Shown: piece after piece, positions 52,522 to 61,323 of the stretch
Layout: each line of letters opens with the position of its first letter
Position numbering within the stretch: position 1 is the first letter of the stretch
From: Collinsella aerofaciens
GTDB taxonomy: Bacteria > Actinomycetota > Coriobacteriia > Coriobacteriales > Coriobacteriaceae
DNA: 64,000 nt
Direction: 5' to 3'
NCBI RefSeq assembly: GCF_028207065.1
Contig: NZ_JAQLFP010000005.1
Location: 19,057 to 83,056, forward strand
The notes under the pieces: model-generated
The model's database searches: none
What the model saw: only the letters and a program-made list of their open reading frames with translations
What the model was told of the DNA's origin: nothing
Program-made: the position numbers and the translations under genes

Positions 52522-53406
52522 CTATTTCAGCTCATCGATATCGATATGTTCGATGCTCTTGAGCGGCTGACCAAAGATAAAGCTGCCCGCCACCGCAAAC
52601 TCGGCAATGTTATCGGCCGTCGTGGCAAAACGATGCTGCGGCTCGGCGGCGTCGCCCGCCAGCTGCTCGCGGCGCGTGAGGATATCGGTCAGCTCGCGCG
52701 TGGTCTCCTCGGCGGAACTTACGACGCGCACCCCAGGCCCCAGCGCATGCCGGATAGGTCCCACCAACAGCGGAAAATGCGTACAGCCGAGCACCACGGT
52801 ATCGATACCGTGGTCGCGCAGCGGCTCAACCGTGGCACCCACCAGCGCACGCACGGCAGGCGTATCGAAGATGTCCTCGTTCTCGAGCCACTGTTCCTGC
52901 AGATGTGCACCCGAGGCGAGCTCGTGTTCGACAACCTCGACAAAGCTCGAGGCAGGACAACCGTATACATCGACGCCGGCATCTAGATCCTGAATGGCGC
53001 GCGTGTAGGCGCCCGAGCGAATGGTGAGGTTGGTGGCGAGCACGCCCACGCGACGCGAACGGGTGCTGTTGATTGCCGCACGGGCACCCGGCGCGATCAC
53101 GCCGATCACGGGAACGTCGAGCACCTGCTGGGCCAGACGCAAGGCCGCAGCTGTCGCCGTGTTGCAGGCGATGACCATAATCTTGACGTCGTGCTTCGAC
53201 AGCCAACGGCCCGCCTGCAACGCAAACGAGCGCACCTCATCCTCGGTGCGCGTGCCGTAGGGGCAGCGTTTGGTGTCGCCGAAGTAGTAAACGGACTCAT
53301 GCGGCAGCGCCGTCGCGATGGCGCGCGCAACCGTCAGACCGCCCAAACCAGAATCGAACACGCCAATCGGGCGCGTGTCGCCTGTCGGATTCTCGATATC
53401 GGACAT
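52522..53406 (-). CDS. murI: Glutamate racemase
   Basis: A 294-residue enzyme that makes D-glutamate for peptidoglycan. Catalytic cysteines are Cys81 in VIACNTATAAA and Cys208 in VVLGCTHFPLL; Asp18-Ser19 lie in GVFDSGLGGLTV and the YFGDTKRCPYG motif follows. It starts about 50 bp after the HAD gene end and precedes rph. Confidence 0.95.
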   Translation of the reverse strand: MSDIENPTGDTRPIGVFDSGLGGLTVARAIATALPHESVYYFGDTKRCPYGTRTEDEVRSFALQAGRWLSKHDVKIMVIACNTATAAALRLAQQVLDVPVIGVIAPGARAAINSTRSRRVGVLATNLTIRSGAYTRAIQDLDAGVDVYGCPASSFVEVVEHELASGAHLQEQWLENEDIFDTPAVRALVGATVEPLRDHGIDTVVLGCTHFPLLVGPIRHALGPGVRVVSSAEETTRELTDILTRREQLAGDAAEPQHRFATTADNIAEFAVAGSFIFGQPLKSIEHIDIDELK

Positions 53407-53457
53407 TACCTCACCAGTCTCTCTCGAAAAGACATGTCCAAGTGCGGCGACGCCGCG

Positions 53458-54369
53458 CTACGAACGCGCCGCGACCAGCAGCTCTGCCGTCGCCGCCCAA
53501 CCGTCGACAATTTTGCCGCGCGTAACGAAAGCGTTCTCGCAAGCAGCCAGGAACTCGGGCGCGCCGGCGCTCGTCAGGCCATTCTCGACCAGGCAGAACG
53601 TGCCCACGTGATCGGCCATGTAGAAGTCGGACTCGGAATCGCCGAGCGCGAGCGTCTCCTCGCGCTCAATCCCCAGGTGCTCGCAGAAGCGCGCGATGGC
53701 AACGCCCTTGTTGAGGCCGGCGGGATTGATGTTAAACGCGCGACCGTCCTCGACGCGATCGAGCTCGAGCGTCGTCGGCTTGGACAGATGCGTCAGGTGA
53801 CCGTTACAGGCCCACACCAGGCCGCAGCCGGCCTCGTCCAGGATGGCCTGGACCTCATTGTCGGGCACATCGCCGCGCATGCCGACGGTGACCTCGCGGT
53901 ACTTGTAGCCGGTCGACATGTCGTTGTGATACTCGATCTTGTGCGGCCAGCGGGCAAGAATCTTCTCGCACACGCCGGTCTGCTCGATCACCTGGTGCGG
54001 AGTAAGGCCGCAGGCGGGGTCGTAAGGCATGTCGCCAGTCAGATACTCCCAATCGTTGGCTTTGAGGTCGTACATGACCAGGCCGCCCATCTCACCGATG
54101 TAGGAGTTGAGGCCGAGCACGCGCGCATCCTCGTGGATCATTGTACGGTTGCGGCCCGAGGTGGGAACCACCTGAATACCAGCGCGGGCAAGTGCCACGA
54201 CGGCCTCGACGAGTTTGGTCGAGGGGTTACCGTCGTTGTCGCGCAGCACGCACGAGCCGGGCGCGAGCATCGTGGCATCCAGGTCGGTAAAGACGTACTT
54301 GACCTTGGCCAAGCGCTCGCGCATCTCGCCCGAAAGCTCGGCAACGGTCGGCAGGGTGTTGTGGGACAT
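53458..54369 (-). CDS. HAD-superfamily (Cof-type, IIB) phosphatase
   Basis: A 303-residue protein with start at 54369 behind ACGGAGTAACC. Motif I is VFTDLDATML, motif II VPTSGRNRTM, and motif IV LALGDSESDFYMA, with a type IIB cap between them. These enzymes dephosphorylate sugar phosphates, FMN or other small metabolites. It lies between murE and murI on the same strand; a role in envelope precursor metabolism is possible but not shown. Confidence 0.85.
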   Translation of the reverse strand: MSHNTLPTVAELSGEMRERLAKVKYVFTDLDATMLAPGSCVLRDNDGNPSTKLVEAVVALARAGIQVVPTSGRNRTMIHEDARVLGLNSYIGEMGGLVMYDLKANDWEYLTGDMPYDPACGLTPHQVIEQTGVCEKILARWPHKIEYHNDMSTGYKYREVTVGMRGDVPDNEVQAILDEAGCGLVWACNGHLTHLSKPTTLELDRVEDGRAFNINPAGLNKGVAIARFCEHLGIEREETLALGDSESDFYMADHVGTFCLVENGLTSAGAPEFLAACENAFVTRGKIVDGWAATAELLVAARS

Positions 54370-54476
54370 GGTTACTCCGTTTACGTAGAAGGGTTTGGAC
54401 TTGGACGGCATGTTTTGATTGAGGGAACACGCTTATGGCGACAGCGCACTCAGGGCGCCGCCGCCATCATGGTTCA

Positions 54477-56039
54477 TTAGTCAAACTGGGTAACATCGAT
54501 CAGGCGATTGGCCAGCGAAAGGTCGCTCTCGATGGGCACGAACTCGTCGCCCACGTGCATGAGCTCCTCGTCACCCTTTGCCAGCAGCAAGACAATGGTG
54601 GGAGCATCGGGGTTGACGTACTCCTCGCGCGCCGCCTTGAACGCCGCATGCACAGCGGCTTCGCGGTCGAGGATGATCTTGTTCGGCGTATCGTCGGGAA
54701 CATGCTCGGCAAGCTCGCGACAGACCTTCATCGGGTCCTCGTGAGCCGGGTCCTCGTTGGCAAAGATCATCAGGTCGGAATATGGTGCGGCCTCGCGCGG
54801 AAGCTGCTCGCGGCGCTCCTGCGCCTTGCCGCCGGCAGCGCCAAACACTGCAATGACTGGACTAGCGGGAAACGCGCGCTTGACCGACGAGAAAAGCGAA
54901 CGGAACGAAAGCTGGTTGTGCGCATAGTCAACGACGCAGATCACGCGGCCGTCCTTCGACTCCACGACCTCCATACGGCCCGGCACACGCAGTTTGGAGA
55001 GGCCCTTCTTGATAGCTTCGATACCGATGCCGATCTCGTGCGCAGCGGCGATAGCGACCAGCGCGTTTTCCACGTTAAAGTCGCCCGCGATGCCCAGCAG
55101 GACCTTCTCCCCCGCCTCGGACTCGTCGGCACACAGGCCATGCAGGTTAAACTCGATGTTAAAGCCGACCACGCGGACATCGCTTGCCCACAGGCTTGCC
55201 TCGGGATGCTCGACGCCAACGGTCACCAAGCGCTCGGCCGTCGACGCTGCCTCCAGCACACGGTCAACCTCTTCGGTGCCCAGATTCACCACGGCGGTCT
55301 TTGCCTGGTCAAAGATCCTGAGTTTGCTCTCAAAATAATCCTCAAACGTGGGGTGTTCGATCGGCGAGATGTGGTCACGCCCGATGTTGAGGAAGCACGC
55401 CACGTCAAACGGCAGATTCTCGACGCGTTGGTACTTGAGCGCCTGGCTCGAGACCTCCATGACCATGGACTGGCGACCGGACTCACGGCAGTTGGCGATA
55501 TGGCGCCAGACCTCGGGGGCCTCTGGCGTGGTATTGGTGCTCTCGTAGCACTCGATACCATCGTCGGTACTCACCGAGCCGATCATGCCGCAGGACTCGC
55601 CCGCCGCTTTGATAATCGACTGGAGCATAAAAGCGGCCGTGGTCTTTCCCTTGGTACCGGTGATGCCCACGATCTTGACGTCGTGGTCGGGACGGTCGTA
55701 GACCTCCGGCGGCAACAGGGCCATGGCCGTGCGAACGCTATCAACAACCAGCATCGCAGCACCGCTCTCCTGCGCCAGCGGCTCCAGAGACTCGACCAGC
55801 GACTCTTCGCACACAAATGCGACGGCGCCCGCATCGAGCGCCATGCTCAAAAACGCGGGCTTAAAGGCAGCGCCTTTGCAAAAGAACACGTCACCTGCCG
55901 AGACCGCGCGCGAATCAAACGAGCAGCCGGTCACGGCACGCTCGTCAACCTGCTCTGATGCGCGCAGCTCGCCGCACACATCGAGAAGCTTGGCAAGCGT
56001 ATCGACCGTGGTCACGGTCGCGGAATCCGAATGGTGCAT
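54477..56039 (-). CDS. murE: UDP-N-acetylmuramoyl-tripeptide synthetase MurE
   Basis: A 520-residue Mur ligase. The ATP loop is GTKGKTT at 128-134; the UDP-MurNAc-binding TNTTPEAPEVW is near 168 and the carbamylated-Lys region FESKLRIFD near 237. At the specificity loop the sequence is NEDPAHEDP with E429-D430-P431-A432 instead of the DNPR of meso-diaminopimelate enzymes, so the third residue added is more likely L-Lys or L-Orn. It follows asnB, and HAD and murI genes lie downstream. Confidence 0.92.
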   Translation of the reverse strand: MHHSDSATVTTVDTLAKLLDVCGELRASEQVDERAVTGCSFDSRAVSAGDVFFCKGAAFKPAFLSMALDAGAVAFVCEESLVESLEPLAQESGAAMLVVDSVRTAMALLPPEVYDRPDHDVKIVGITGTKGKTTAAFMLQSIIKAAGESCGMIGSVSTDDGIECYESTNTTPEAPEVWRHIANCRESGRQSMVMEVSSQALKYQRVENLPFDVACFLNIGRDHISPIEHPTFEDYFESKLRIFDQAKTAVVNLGTEEVDRVLEAASTAERLVTVGVEHPEASLWASDVRVVGFNIEFNLHGLCADESEAGEKVLLGIAGDFNVENALVAIAAAHEIGIGIEAIKKGLSKLRVPGRMEVVESKDGRVICVVDYAHNQLSFRSLFSSVKRAFPASPVIAVFGAAGGKAQERREQLPREAAPYSDLMIFANEDPAHEDPMKVCRELAEHVPDDTPNKIILDREAAVHAAFKAAREEYVNPDAPTIVLLLAKGDEELMHVGDEFVPIESDLSLANRLIDVTQFD

Positions 56040-56101
56040 CTTTCACCTTTCTCAGCCATTTGGCAGGGACGGTTTTTATAGTAACTGAAACGCACCCACG
56101 C

Positions 56102-56127
56102 AAAAACGGCTCCCGGAGGAGCCGTTA
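56102..56127 (-). terminator. Terminator of asnB
   Basis: On the minus strand AACGGCTCC pairs with GGAGCCGTT and is followed by TTTG; it lies between asnB and murE. Confidence 0.8.
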
Positions 56128-56151
56128 CGCGCAGGCGTTCGTAAGCCGAGG

Positions 56152-58032
56152 CTAGGCAGCCTGAACAGCGGGCTGGTCCTCGTCGATAAAGAAGCGCTTG
56201 TACCACACCAGGAACACGAGCGGCGTATAGATCTTGCGCTGGAAATCGCCCTTGCCCGCAAAGTGCAGATCGAGCAGGTGCATGAGCTCGTCGGTATCGA
56301 AGAACTCGCTTGCCCACGGCGCGGTGAAGTACTCCTTGACATAGTCGTACCACTTTTGCTCGCGCAGCCAGTAGACAATCGGCACCGGGAAGCCCACCTT
56401 GGGACGGGTGGCCCACTCATCGGGCAGCGACTTGTTGGCAGCGTGGCGGAGTACCTGTTTGTTGCCGTTCTCGTTGATGCGGTAGCGGTCGGGAATGTGC
56501 TCGGCGAACTCCATGACTTTGCGGTCCAGGAAGGGCACGCGCAGCTCCAGCGAGTGCGCCATGCACATCTTGTCGGCCTTGAGCAGAATGTCGCCCGGAA
56601 GCCACATGTTCATGTCCAGGTACTGCTTCTTGACCAGCTCGGGCTGACCCTTCACGCGCGCATAGATGGGAGCGGCAAGCTCGAAGGCGCCATCGCCGGT
56701 GTTGTACTCGGGCTTGAGCACGCCGTCGACCTCGCGCTCCGGCCATACCAGAGCCTGTCCCAGGAACGACTTCTCAGGGATCTCGGCACCCTTGACCAGG
56801 AAGTTATGGCCCTTGAAGTACGGCATATGCAGCGCCAGGTTACCGAGCGCGCGACGGATGGGCAGCGGCACCATCTTTTTGTACTTGCGGACTGGGACCG
56901 TGTCCTCGTAGTAGGCGTAGCCGCCAAAGAGCTCGTCGGCGCCTTCACCCGAAAGCACGACGGTGACGTCCTTGCGGGCCATCTCGGCCAAGAACCACAG
57001 CGGCACGGAAGACAGGTTGGACTGCGGCTCGTCCATGTGATACTGGATGTCCTCGAGCGCACCGAAGAACTCGTCGGCGGTTATCATCTTGCGGACATTC
57101 TCGACGCCGAGCTTGTCAGAAAGTTCCTTGGCGTAGTTGGTCTCGTTGAAATCCTTGTAATCGAAGCCCACCGAGAAGGTCTTGTCGGGCATGAGACAAG
57201 CGGCGATATAGCTGGAGTCGACGCCGCCGGAGAGGAACGAAGCGACCTTAACATCAGCGATGCGATGGGCCTCGACGCTCTCGTGCACGACCTCGTCCAG
57301 CTCGTCGACGTACTCCTCGAACGGCTTCTCGACGGCAGAGTAATCGCAATCCCAATAGCGCTCGATGTTCATCTTGCCGGTCGGGATGTCTACGGTAAAG
57401 TAATGCGCCGGCGGCAGCTTGTAGACACCCTCGAAGAAAGTCTCCTCGGTTGCCGAATACTGCAGCGTCATGTACGGACGCAGGGCCTTTTTGTTGACCG
57501 CCTTGTGGAAGTGCGGGTAGTCCAGGAAGCTCTTGATCTCGGAGCCAAAGAGCACGCCCGGAGCGCCGTCGCCCGCATCGGCCATGGGATAGTAGTAGAG
57601 CGGCTTGATGCCAAAGATATCGCGGGCGCCAAAGAGCTTGTTCTTCTTCTTGTCCCAGATGACGAAGGCGTACATGCCGCGCAGGCGATCGAGTACGGCC
57701 TCGCCCCACTCCTCGTAGCCGTGCAGAAGGCTCTCGGTGTCGGCGCCGCAGTGGAACTTGTAGCCCTTGGCCTCGAGCTCGGAACGGAGTTCTTGGAAGT
57801 TGTAGATCTCGCCGTTGAAGACAATGACGACGCTACCGTCCTCGTTGGCCATAGGTTGGGCGCCAGCCTCGGTCAGGTCGAGGATCGACAGGCGGCGGAA
57901 GCCGAGGGCAACGCGGCCGTCGATAAACTGACCGCCCATGTCGGGACCACGATGGACGATGCGGTCCATCATCTTGGTGAGCACCTCGGATTGGTTATCC
58001 GTCCCACCGACAAAACCGACAAAACCGCACAT
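56152..58032 (-). CDS. asnB: Asparagine synthetase (glutamine-hydrolysing)
   Basis: A 626-residue enzyme. The N-terminal glutaminase has the catalytic Cys2 (MCGFVGFVGG), RRLSILDL and FNGEIYNF motifs. The synthetase domain has the ATP-binding SFLSGGVDSS and LSGEGADELFGGY. It makes asparagine from aspartate and glutamine with ATP and feeds asnS at 7.7 kb. Upstream region 58033-58219 contains only the divergent tRNA-Val promoter. Confidence 0.96.
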   Translation of the reverse strand: MCGFVGFVGGTDNQSEVLTKMMDRIVHRGPDMGGQFIDGRVALGFRRLSILDLTEAGAQPMANEDGSVVIVFNGEIYNFQELRSELEAKGYKFHCGADTESLLHGYEEWGEAVLDRLRGMYAFVIWDKKKNKLFGARDIFGIKPLYYYPMADAGDGAPGVLFGSEIKSFLDYPHFHKAVNKKALRPYMTLQYSATEETFFEGVYKLPPAHYFTVDIPTGKMNIERYWDCDYSAVEKPFEEYVDELDEVVHESVEAHRIADVKVASFLSGGVDSSYIAACLMPDKTFSVGFDYKDFNETNYAKELSDKLGVENVRKMITADEFFGALEDIQYHMDEPQSNLSSVPLWFLAEMARKDVTVVLSGEGADELFGGYAYYEDTVPVRKYKKMVPLPIRRALGNLALHMPYFKGHNFLVKGAEIPEKSFLGQALVWPEREVDGVLKPEYNTGDGAFELAAPIYARVKGQPELVKKQYLDMNMWLPGDILLKADKMCMAHSLELRVPFLDRKVMEFAEHIPDRYRINENGNKQVLRHAANKSLPDEWATRPKVGFPVPIVYWLREQKWYDYVKEYFTAPWASEFFDTDELMHLLDLHFAGKGDFQRKIYTPLVFLVWYKRFFIDEDQPAVQAA

Positions 58033-58200
58033 ATACTATCCCCTCTGCTGTTGCTGGGCATCAAATCGAATCAGTAGCTTTTGAGTATACCCGAGGGCGT
58101 AAAGAGGGGCGGAATGTTCAGGCAATCTCAACTGAATCAGCTCCGCTGTGACACGCGTCGGTTACCTTTAATGGATATGAGGTGAATGAGGCGATTGTTT

Positions 58201-58209
58201 TGCTATACT
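58201..58209 (+). promoter_or_regulatory. Extended -10 promoter of tRNA-Val
   Basis: TGCTATACT is an extended -10 (TG-N-TATACT) ending 11 bases before the tRNA 5' end. Confidence 0.65.
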
Positions 58210-58219
58210 CTCTCCGCAC

Positions 58220-58295
58220 GGGCGATTGGCGCAACGGTTAGCGCAGGTGCTTTACACGCACAAGGCTGGGGGTTCGAATCCCTCATCGCCCACCA
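58220..58295 (+). tRNA. tRNA-Val (TAC)
   Basis: A 76-nt cloverleaf with acceptor GGGCGAT / ATCGCCC, anticodon loop TTTACAC and encoded CCA. Its last 18 bases are repeated downstream. Confidence 0.97.
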
Positions 58296-58304
58296 TTGAA
58301 TTGG

Positions 58305-58332
58305 AAACGGTCCTCGCAAGGGGACCGTTTTT
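58305..58332 (+). terminator. Terminator of tRNA-Val
   Basis: AAACGGTCC / GGACCGTTT stem with TCGCAAGG in the loop, followed by TT. Confidence 0.85.
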
Positions 58333-58492
58333 GTTTGGGCCCAGCGCATGGGGTTCGAACCCGCCAGGGTACGGAGCTGAGGAAACGCGCAAGCGTTTTC
58401 CAGCGCAGCACGCGAGGAGCGGAGCGGCGAAGCGGGGCGCGGGCGGCGCCGGCCGCACGCGGACATCCCTCATCGCCCACCACTGAATTGTT

Positions 58493-58515
58493 AGGCCTCC
58501 AGCGATGGAGGCCTT
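58493..58515 (+). terminator. Second terminator-like hairpin in the duplicated segment
   Basis: AGGCCTCCA / TGGAGGCCT with a four-base loop, followed by TTCCTTTTT. Confidence 0.6.
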
Positions 58516-58576
58516 TCCTTTTTCAGGCCCAGCGCATGGGATTCGAACCCGCCAGCACGTCTGTCACAAAGGCCGT

Positions 58577-58791
58577 GGCCAAAAAATGGCAAAAATGAGT
58601 ACTGCTACCTTGCTTACAACATATCAAAAGATAGTATTTGCTTAAGTTACGCAACATATGTCCATTATAAGGACTAACAATTGGATCAAAATCGTACATT
58701 CATCGCCATTTCGACTAGCTATCTGGCCTTATTAGTCCAAAATTGCTGCTACCAAATCGATAACAGTACTCATATTTGATGTTTTTTGACC
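58577..58791. mobile_element. 215-bp AT-rich element with 28-bp imperfect inverted ends (MITE-like)
   Basis: The left end (58577-58604, ending ATGAGTACTG) matches the inverted right end (58764-58791) at 23 of 28 positions. The interior is far more AT-rich than the genome, has an inner inverted pair (GGACTAA / TTAGTCC) and no ORF. It lies in the gene-free region 58296-58908 beside tRNA-Val. Confidence 0.6.
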
Positions 58792-58908
58792 AGCAGGTCT
58801 CCCCGCCTTAGCAAATCTAAGGCAAAACGGGCTCCAGACCGCTGAATCATGCCACATAGGGCACGTCCGCAGTCCGGAACCCGGTCAAAGTTAAGTTATT
58901 TCGCTGTG

Positions 58909-60192
58909 TTAGGCCAAAACGTCCGACAGGATCTCGATCAGACTGTCCACGTCGGATTCGTCGCAGACGAGCGGCGGCAGGAAACGCAGCGTATGGGCAC
59001 CCGTAGCGTTAATCACGGCACCAGCCCCCAATGCACGGGCCACAACGTCGTGTGCATCACCCGCAGTATCGTCCAGATCGCAGCCGAGCATCAAGCCGCG
59101 GCCACGCACCTCGGTCACGTTCGGCAGCTTGGCGAGCTTTGCCTCCATATAGGCGCCTACCTTGGCAGCGTGGTCGGCATAATCGCCGCGCACGAGTGCG
59201 GAGAGCGTCGCGGCACACGCCGCGATGGCCAAGCAGCTACCGCCAAAGGTCGAGCCGTGGTCGCCCGGCTTAAACACGTCGGCAATCTCCTTCTTTGCCA
59301 CGACGGCACCCATGGGCACGCCATCAGCAATGCCCTTGGCAAGGCTCATGATGTCGGGTTCCACGCCATAGGTTTGGAATGCAAACGGCTTGCCGGAGCG
59401 GAAGATGCCGCACTGGACCTCGTCGGCGATAAGCACGGCGCCCACTTCGTGTGCCAGGTCGCGCGCTGCCGCCATAAACTCCTCGGTCATGGGGTGCACA
59501 CCGCTCTCGCCCTGGATCGGCTCGAGCATCACGGCACAAATTTCGCTCCCCAGCTGCTTAAAGATCGCACGCAGTTCATCGATATCGCTGGGCGTGCAGG
59601 CCACAAAGCCACCCGGCAGTGGGCGGAAACTATCCTGCAGCCAATCCTGCATGGTGGCGGCAATGGTCTCGAGCGTACGGCCGTGGAAGCCGCCGCGCAT
59701 GCACACGATGGTGTTGCCGCCGTTACCGGCACGCTTGGCGTACAGGCGCGCGAGCTTCATCGAGCCCTCGTTGGCCTCGGCGCCGGAGTTGGCAAAGAAG
59801 GTCTCCCACACCTGCTCGTCCGCAGCCGGGGCACCAAGAGCAGCTGCCGTGGTCTCATCGCCGGCGGCAATGGCATCGGCAAGCACGCGCGCACCACCTG
59901 CGTCGTCGTTAGCAAGCTTGGACAGCAGCGCCGCGACCTGTCCGCGCTGCTCAATGTAGAAGTAATTGGAGACATGCATGAGCTTTTTGGTCTGTGCCTC
60001 AAGTGCCGAGAGCACAGCCAGGTTGCCATGACCTAGGCTGCACACGCCGATGCCGGCAAGAAAGTCGAGGTACTCACGGCCATCGTCGCCGGTGAGCTTC
60101 ATGCCGTGACCCTCGACAAACTCGACCGGAGAGCGGCCAAAGGTATGCATAACGTAATGGGATTCAAGCGATTGCTGAGCTGCAAGTGACAT
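58909..60192 (-). CDS. argD: Acetylornithine aminotransferase
   Basis: A 427-residue class III PLP aminotransferase. The PLP lysine is Lys286 in SLAKGIADG; ADEVQCG holds the PLP-ring Asp. GIGVCSLGHG and NSGAEANEGSMKLAR are family motifs. An extra stretch of about 25 residues near 97-125 (rich in Ala and acidic residues) is not typical. It transaminates N-acetylglutamate semialdehyde and is the last gene of argCJBD. Confidence 0.94.
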   Translation of the reverse strand: MSLAAQQSLESHYVMHTFGRSPVEFVEGHGMKLTGDDGREYLDFLAGIGVCSLGHGNLAVLSALEAQTKKLMHVSNYFYIEQRGQVAALLSKLANDDAGGARVLADAIAAGDETTAAALGAPAADEQVWETFFANSGAEANEGSMKLARLYAKRAGNGGNTIVCMRGGFHGRTLETIAATMQDWLQDSFRPLPGGFVACTPSDIDELRAIFKQLGSEICAVMLEPIQGESGVHPMTEEFMAAARDLAHEVGAVLIADEVQCGIFRSGKPFAFQTYGVEPDIMSLAKGIADGVPMGAVVAKKEIADVFKPGDHGSTFGGSCLAIAACAATLSALVRGDYADHAAKVGAYMEAKLAKLPNVTEVRGRGLMLGCDLDDTAGDAHDVVARALGAGAVINATGAHTLRFLPPLVCDESDVDSLIEILSDVLA

Positions 60193-60261
60193 GGGATACC
60201 TTTCGTTGGGCGCCAGACGGCGCGGGGCTATGGGTGTAGGAATGGGGCGGCTGCGGGTCAG

Positions 60262-61242
60262 CTAGACCGTCTGAAGCTTCTCGACCTCGTCAAGATTCTC
60301 GGTCAGACGCGCAGCAAACGTCGAAAGCGGATGCGGATGCGTATCGAACTCGTAAGCCGTCTCGGTGGAATGGATCACGGTGCCGACGCCGGCATCGGTC
60401 AGCAGCTCCAGCAGCAGCGAATGCGGCGTGGTGCCGTTGATGATGTGAGCGCGAAATACGCCGCCGGCAAGCGCATCGACGGCCGCACGCAGCTTGGGAA
60501 TCATGCCCTTATCGACCTCGCCGCCGTAGAGCATTTCGTTAACCTCGTCGAGCGTTAGGTTGGAGATGAGTGAGTCTTTATCGCTAAAGTCCTTGTACAG
60601 GCCGTCGACGTCGGTCAAAAAGATCGCCTTATGCGCATGCAGCGCCGCCGCAACGGCACCGGCGGCGGTATCGGCGTTGATGTTGAAGAAACCGCCGTCC
60701 TCCCCCGCCGCGACGGTAGCGATGACGGGGATGTACTCGCTATCGAGCAGGCGCTCGATATAGTCGGTGTTGACGTGCGTGACCTTGCCTACGCGGCCGA
60801 GTTCGGGGTCGAGTGGCTCGGCGATGAGCGTGCCAGCATCGCTGCCCGACACGCCCACGGCCAGGTTGCCGTGGTGGTTGATGGCGACAACCAGCTCCTG
60901 GTTAACCTTGCCGCCCAGCACCTCGCGCACGATATCCATAGTCGCCGGCGTGGTCACGCGCTGGCCGTTCTTAAACTCGACGGGGATGTCATAGTGGCTC
61001 AGCGCCTCGTTGATAGCCTTGCCGCCGCCATGCACGATAACGGGGCGCATGCCGATGATCTTAAGCAGGACGATGTCGCTCATCACGTCGCGACGCAGCT
61101 GCTCGTCGACCATGGCGGCTCCGCCATATTTGATAACAACCGTCTTGCCGGTCAGGTTCTTAATCCACGGCAGCGCTTCGAACAGCAGCTGCGCGGTTGC
61201 TTCGTTGGATTCGCTCGAACGACAATCGCGTGCGAATTTCAT
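60262..61242 (-). CDS. argB: Acetylglutamate kinase
   Basis: A 326-residue amino-acid kinase; start at 61242 behind GACGAGGCAG. Motifs are VVIKYGGAAM, VIVHGGGKAIN, GVSGSDAGTL and INADTAAGAVAAAL. It phosphorylates N-acetylglutamate, the usual arginine-feedback point. It lies between argJ and argD. Confidence 0.95.
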   Translation of the reverse strand: MKFARDCRSSESNEATAQLLFEALPWIKNLTGKTVVIKYGGAAMVDEQLRRDVMSDIVLLKIIGMRPVIVHGGGKAINEALSHYDIPVEFKNGQRVTTPATMDIVREVLGGKVNQELVVAINHHGNLAVGVSGSDAGTLIAEPLDPELGRVGKVTHVNTDYIERLLDSEYIPVIATVAAGEDGGFFNINADTAAGAVAAALHAHKAIFLTDVDGLYKDFSDKDSLISNLTLDEVNEMLYGGEVDKGMIPKLRAAVDALAGGVFRAHIINGTTPHSLLLELLTDAGVGTVIHSTETAYEFDTHPHPLSTFAARLTENLDEVEKLQTV

Positions 61243-61323
61243 AGTCTGCCTCGTCTTTCGTATCGTTATCGCGCCGTGCTCCGCTGTCCGCAATCGCGGC
61301 AAGATGCGCAGCGTGCCTGGAAT

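Larger units (their letters stand above)
58277..58556 (+). repeat. Tandem duplication of the tRNA-Val 3' end and a downstream segment
   Basis: ATCCCTCATCGCCCACCA at the tRNA end recurs near 58466-58483, both followed by TGAATTG. GGCCCAGCGCATGGG-TTCGAACCCGCCAG occurs at about 58338-58369 and 58525-58554. Each unit holds a different terminator hairpin (58305-58332 and 58493-58515). Confidence 0.8.

Noticed and set aside
58466..58483. A second tRNA-Val gene
   Set aside because: Only the 3' 18 bases are present; no D-arm or anticodon arm precedes them.
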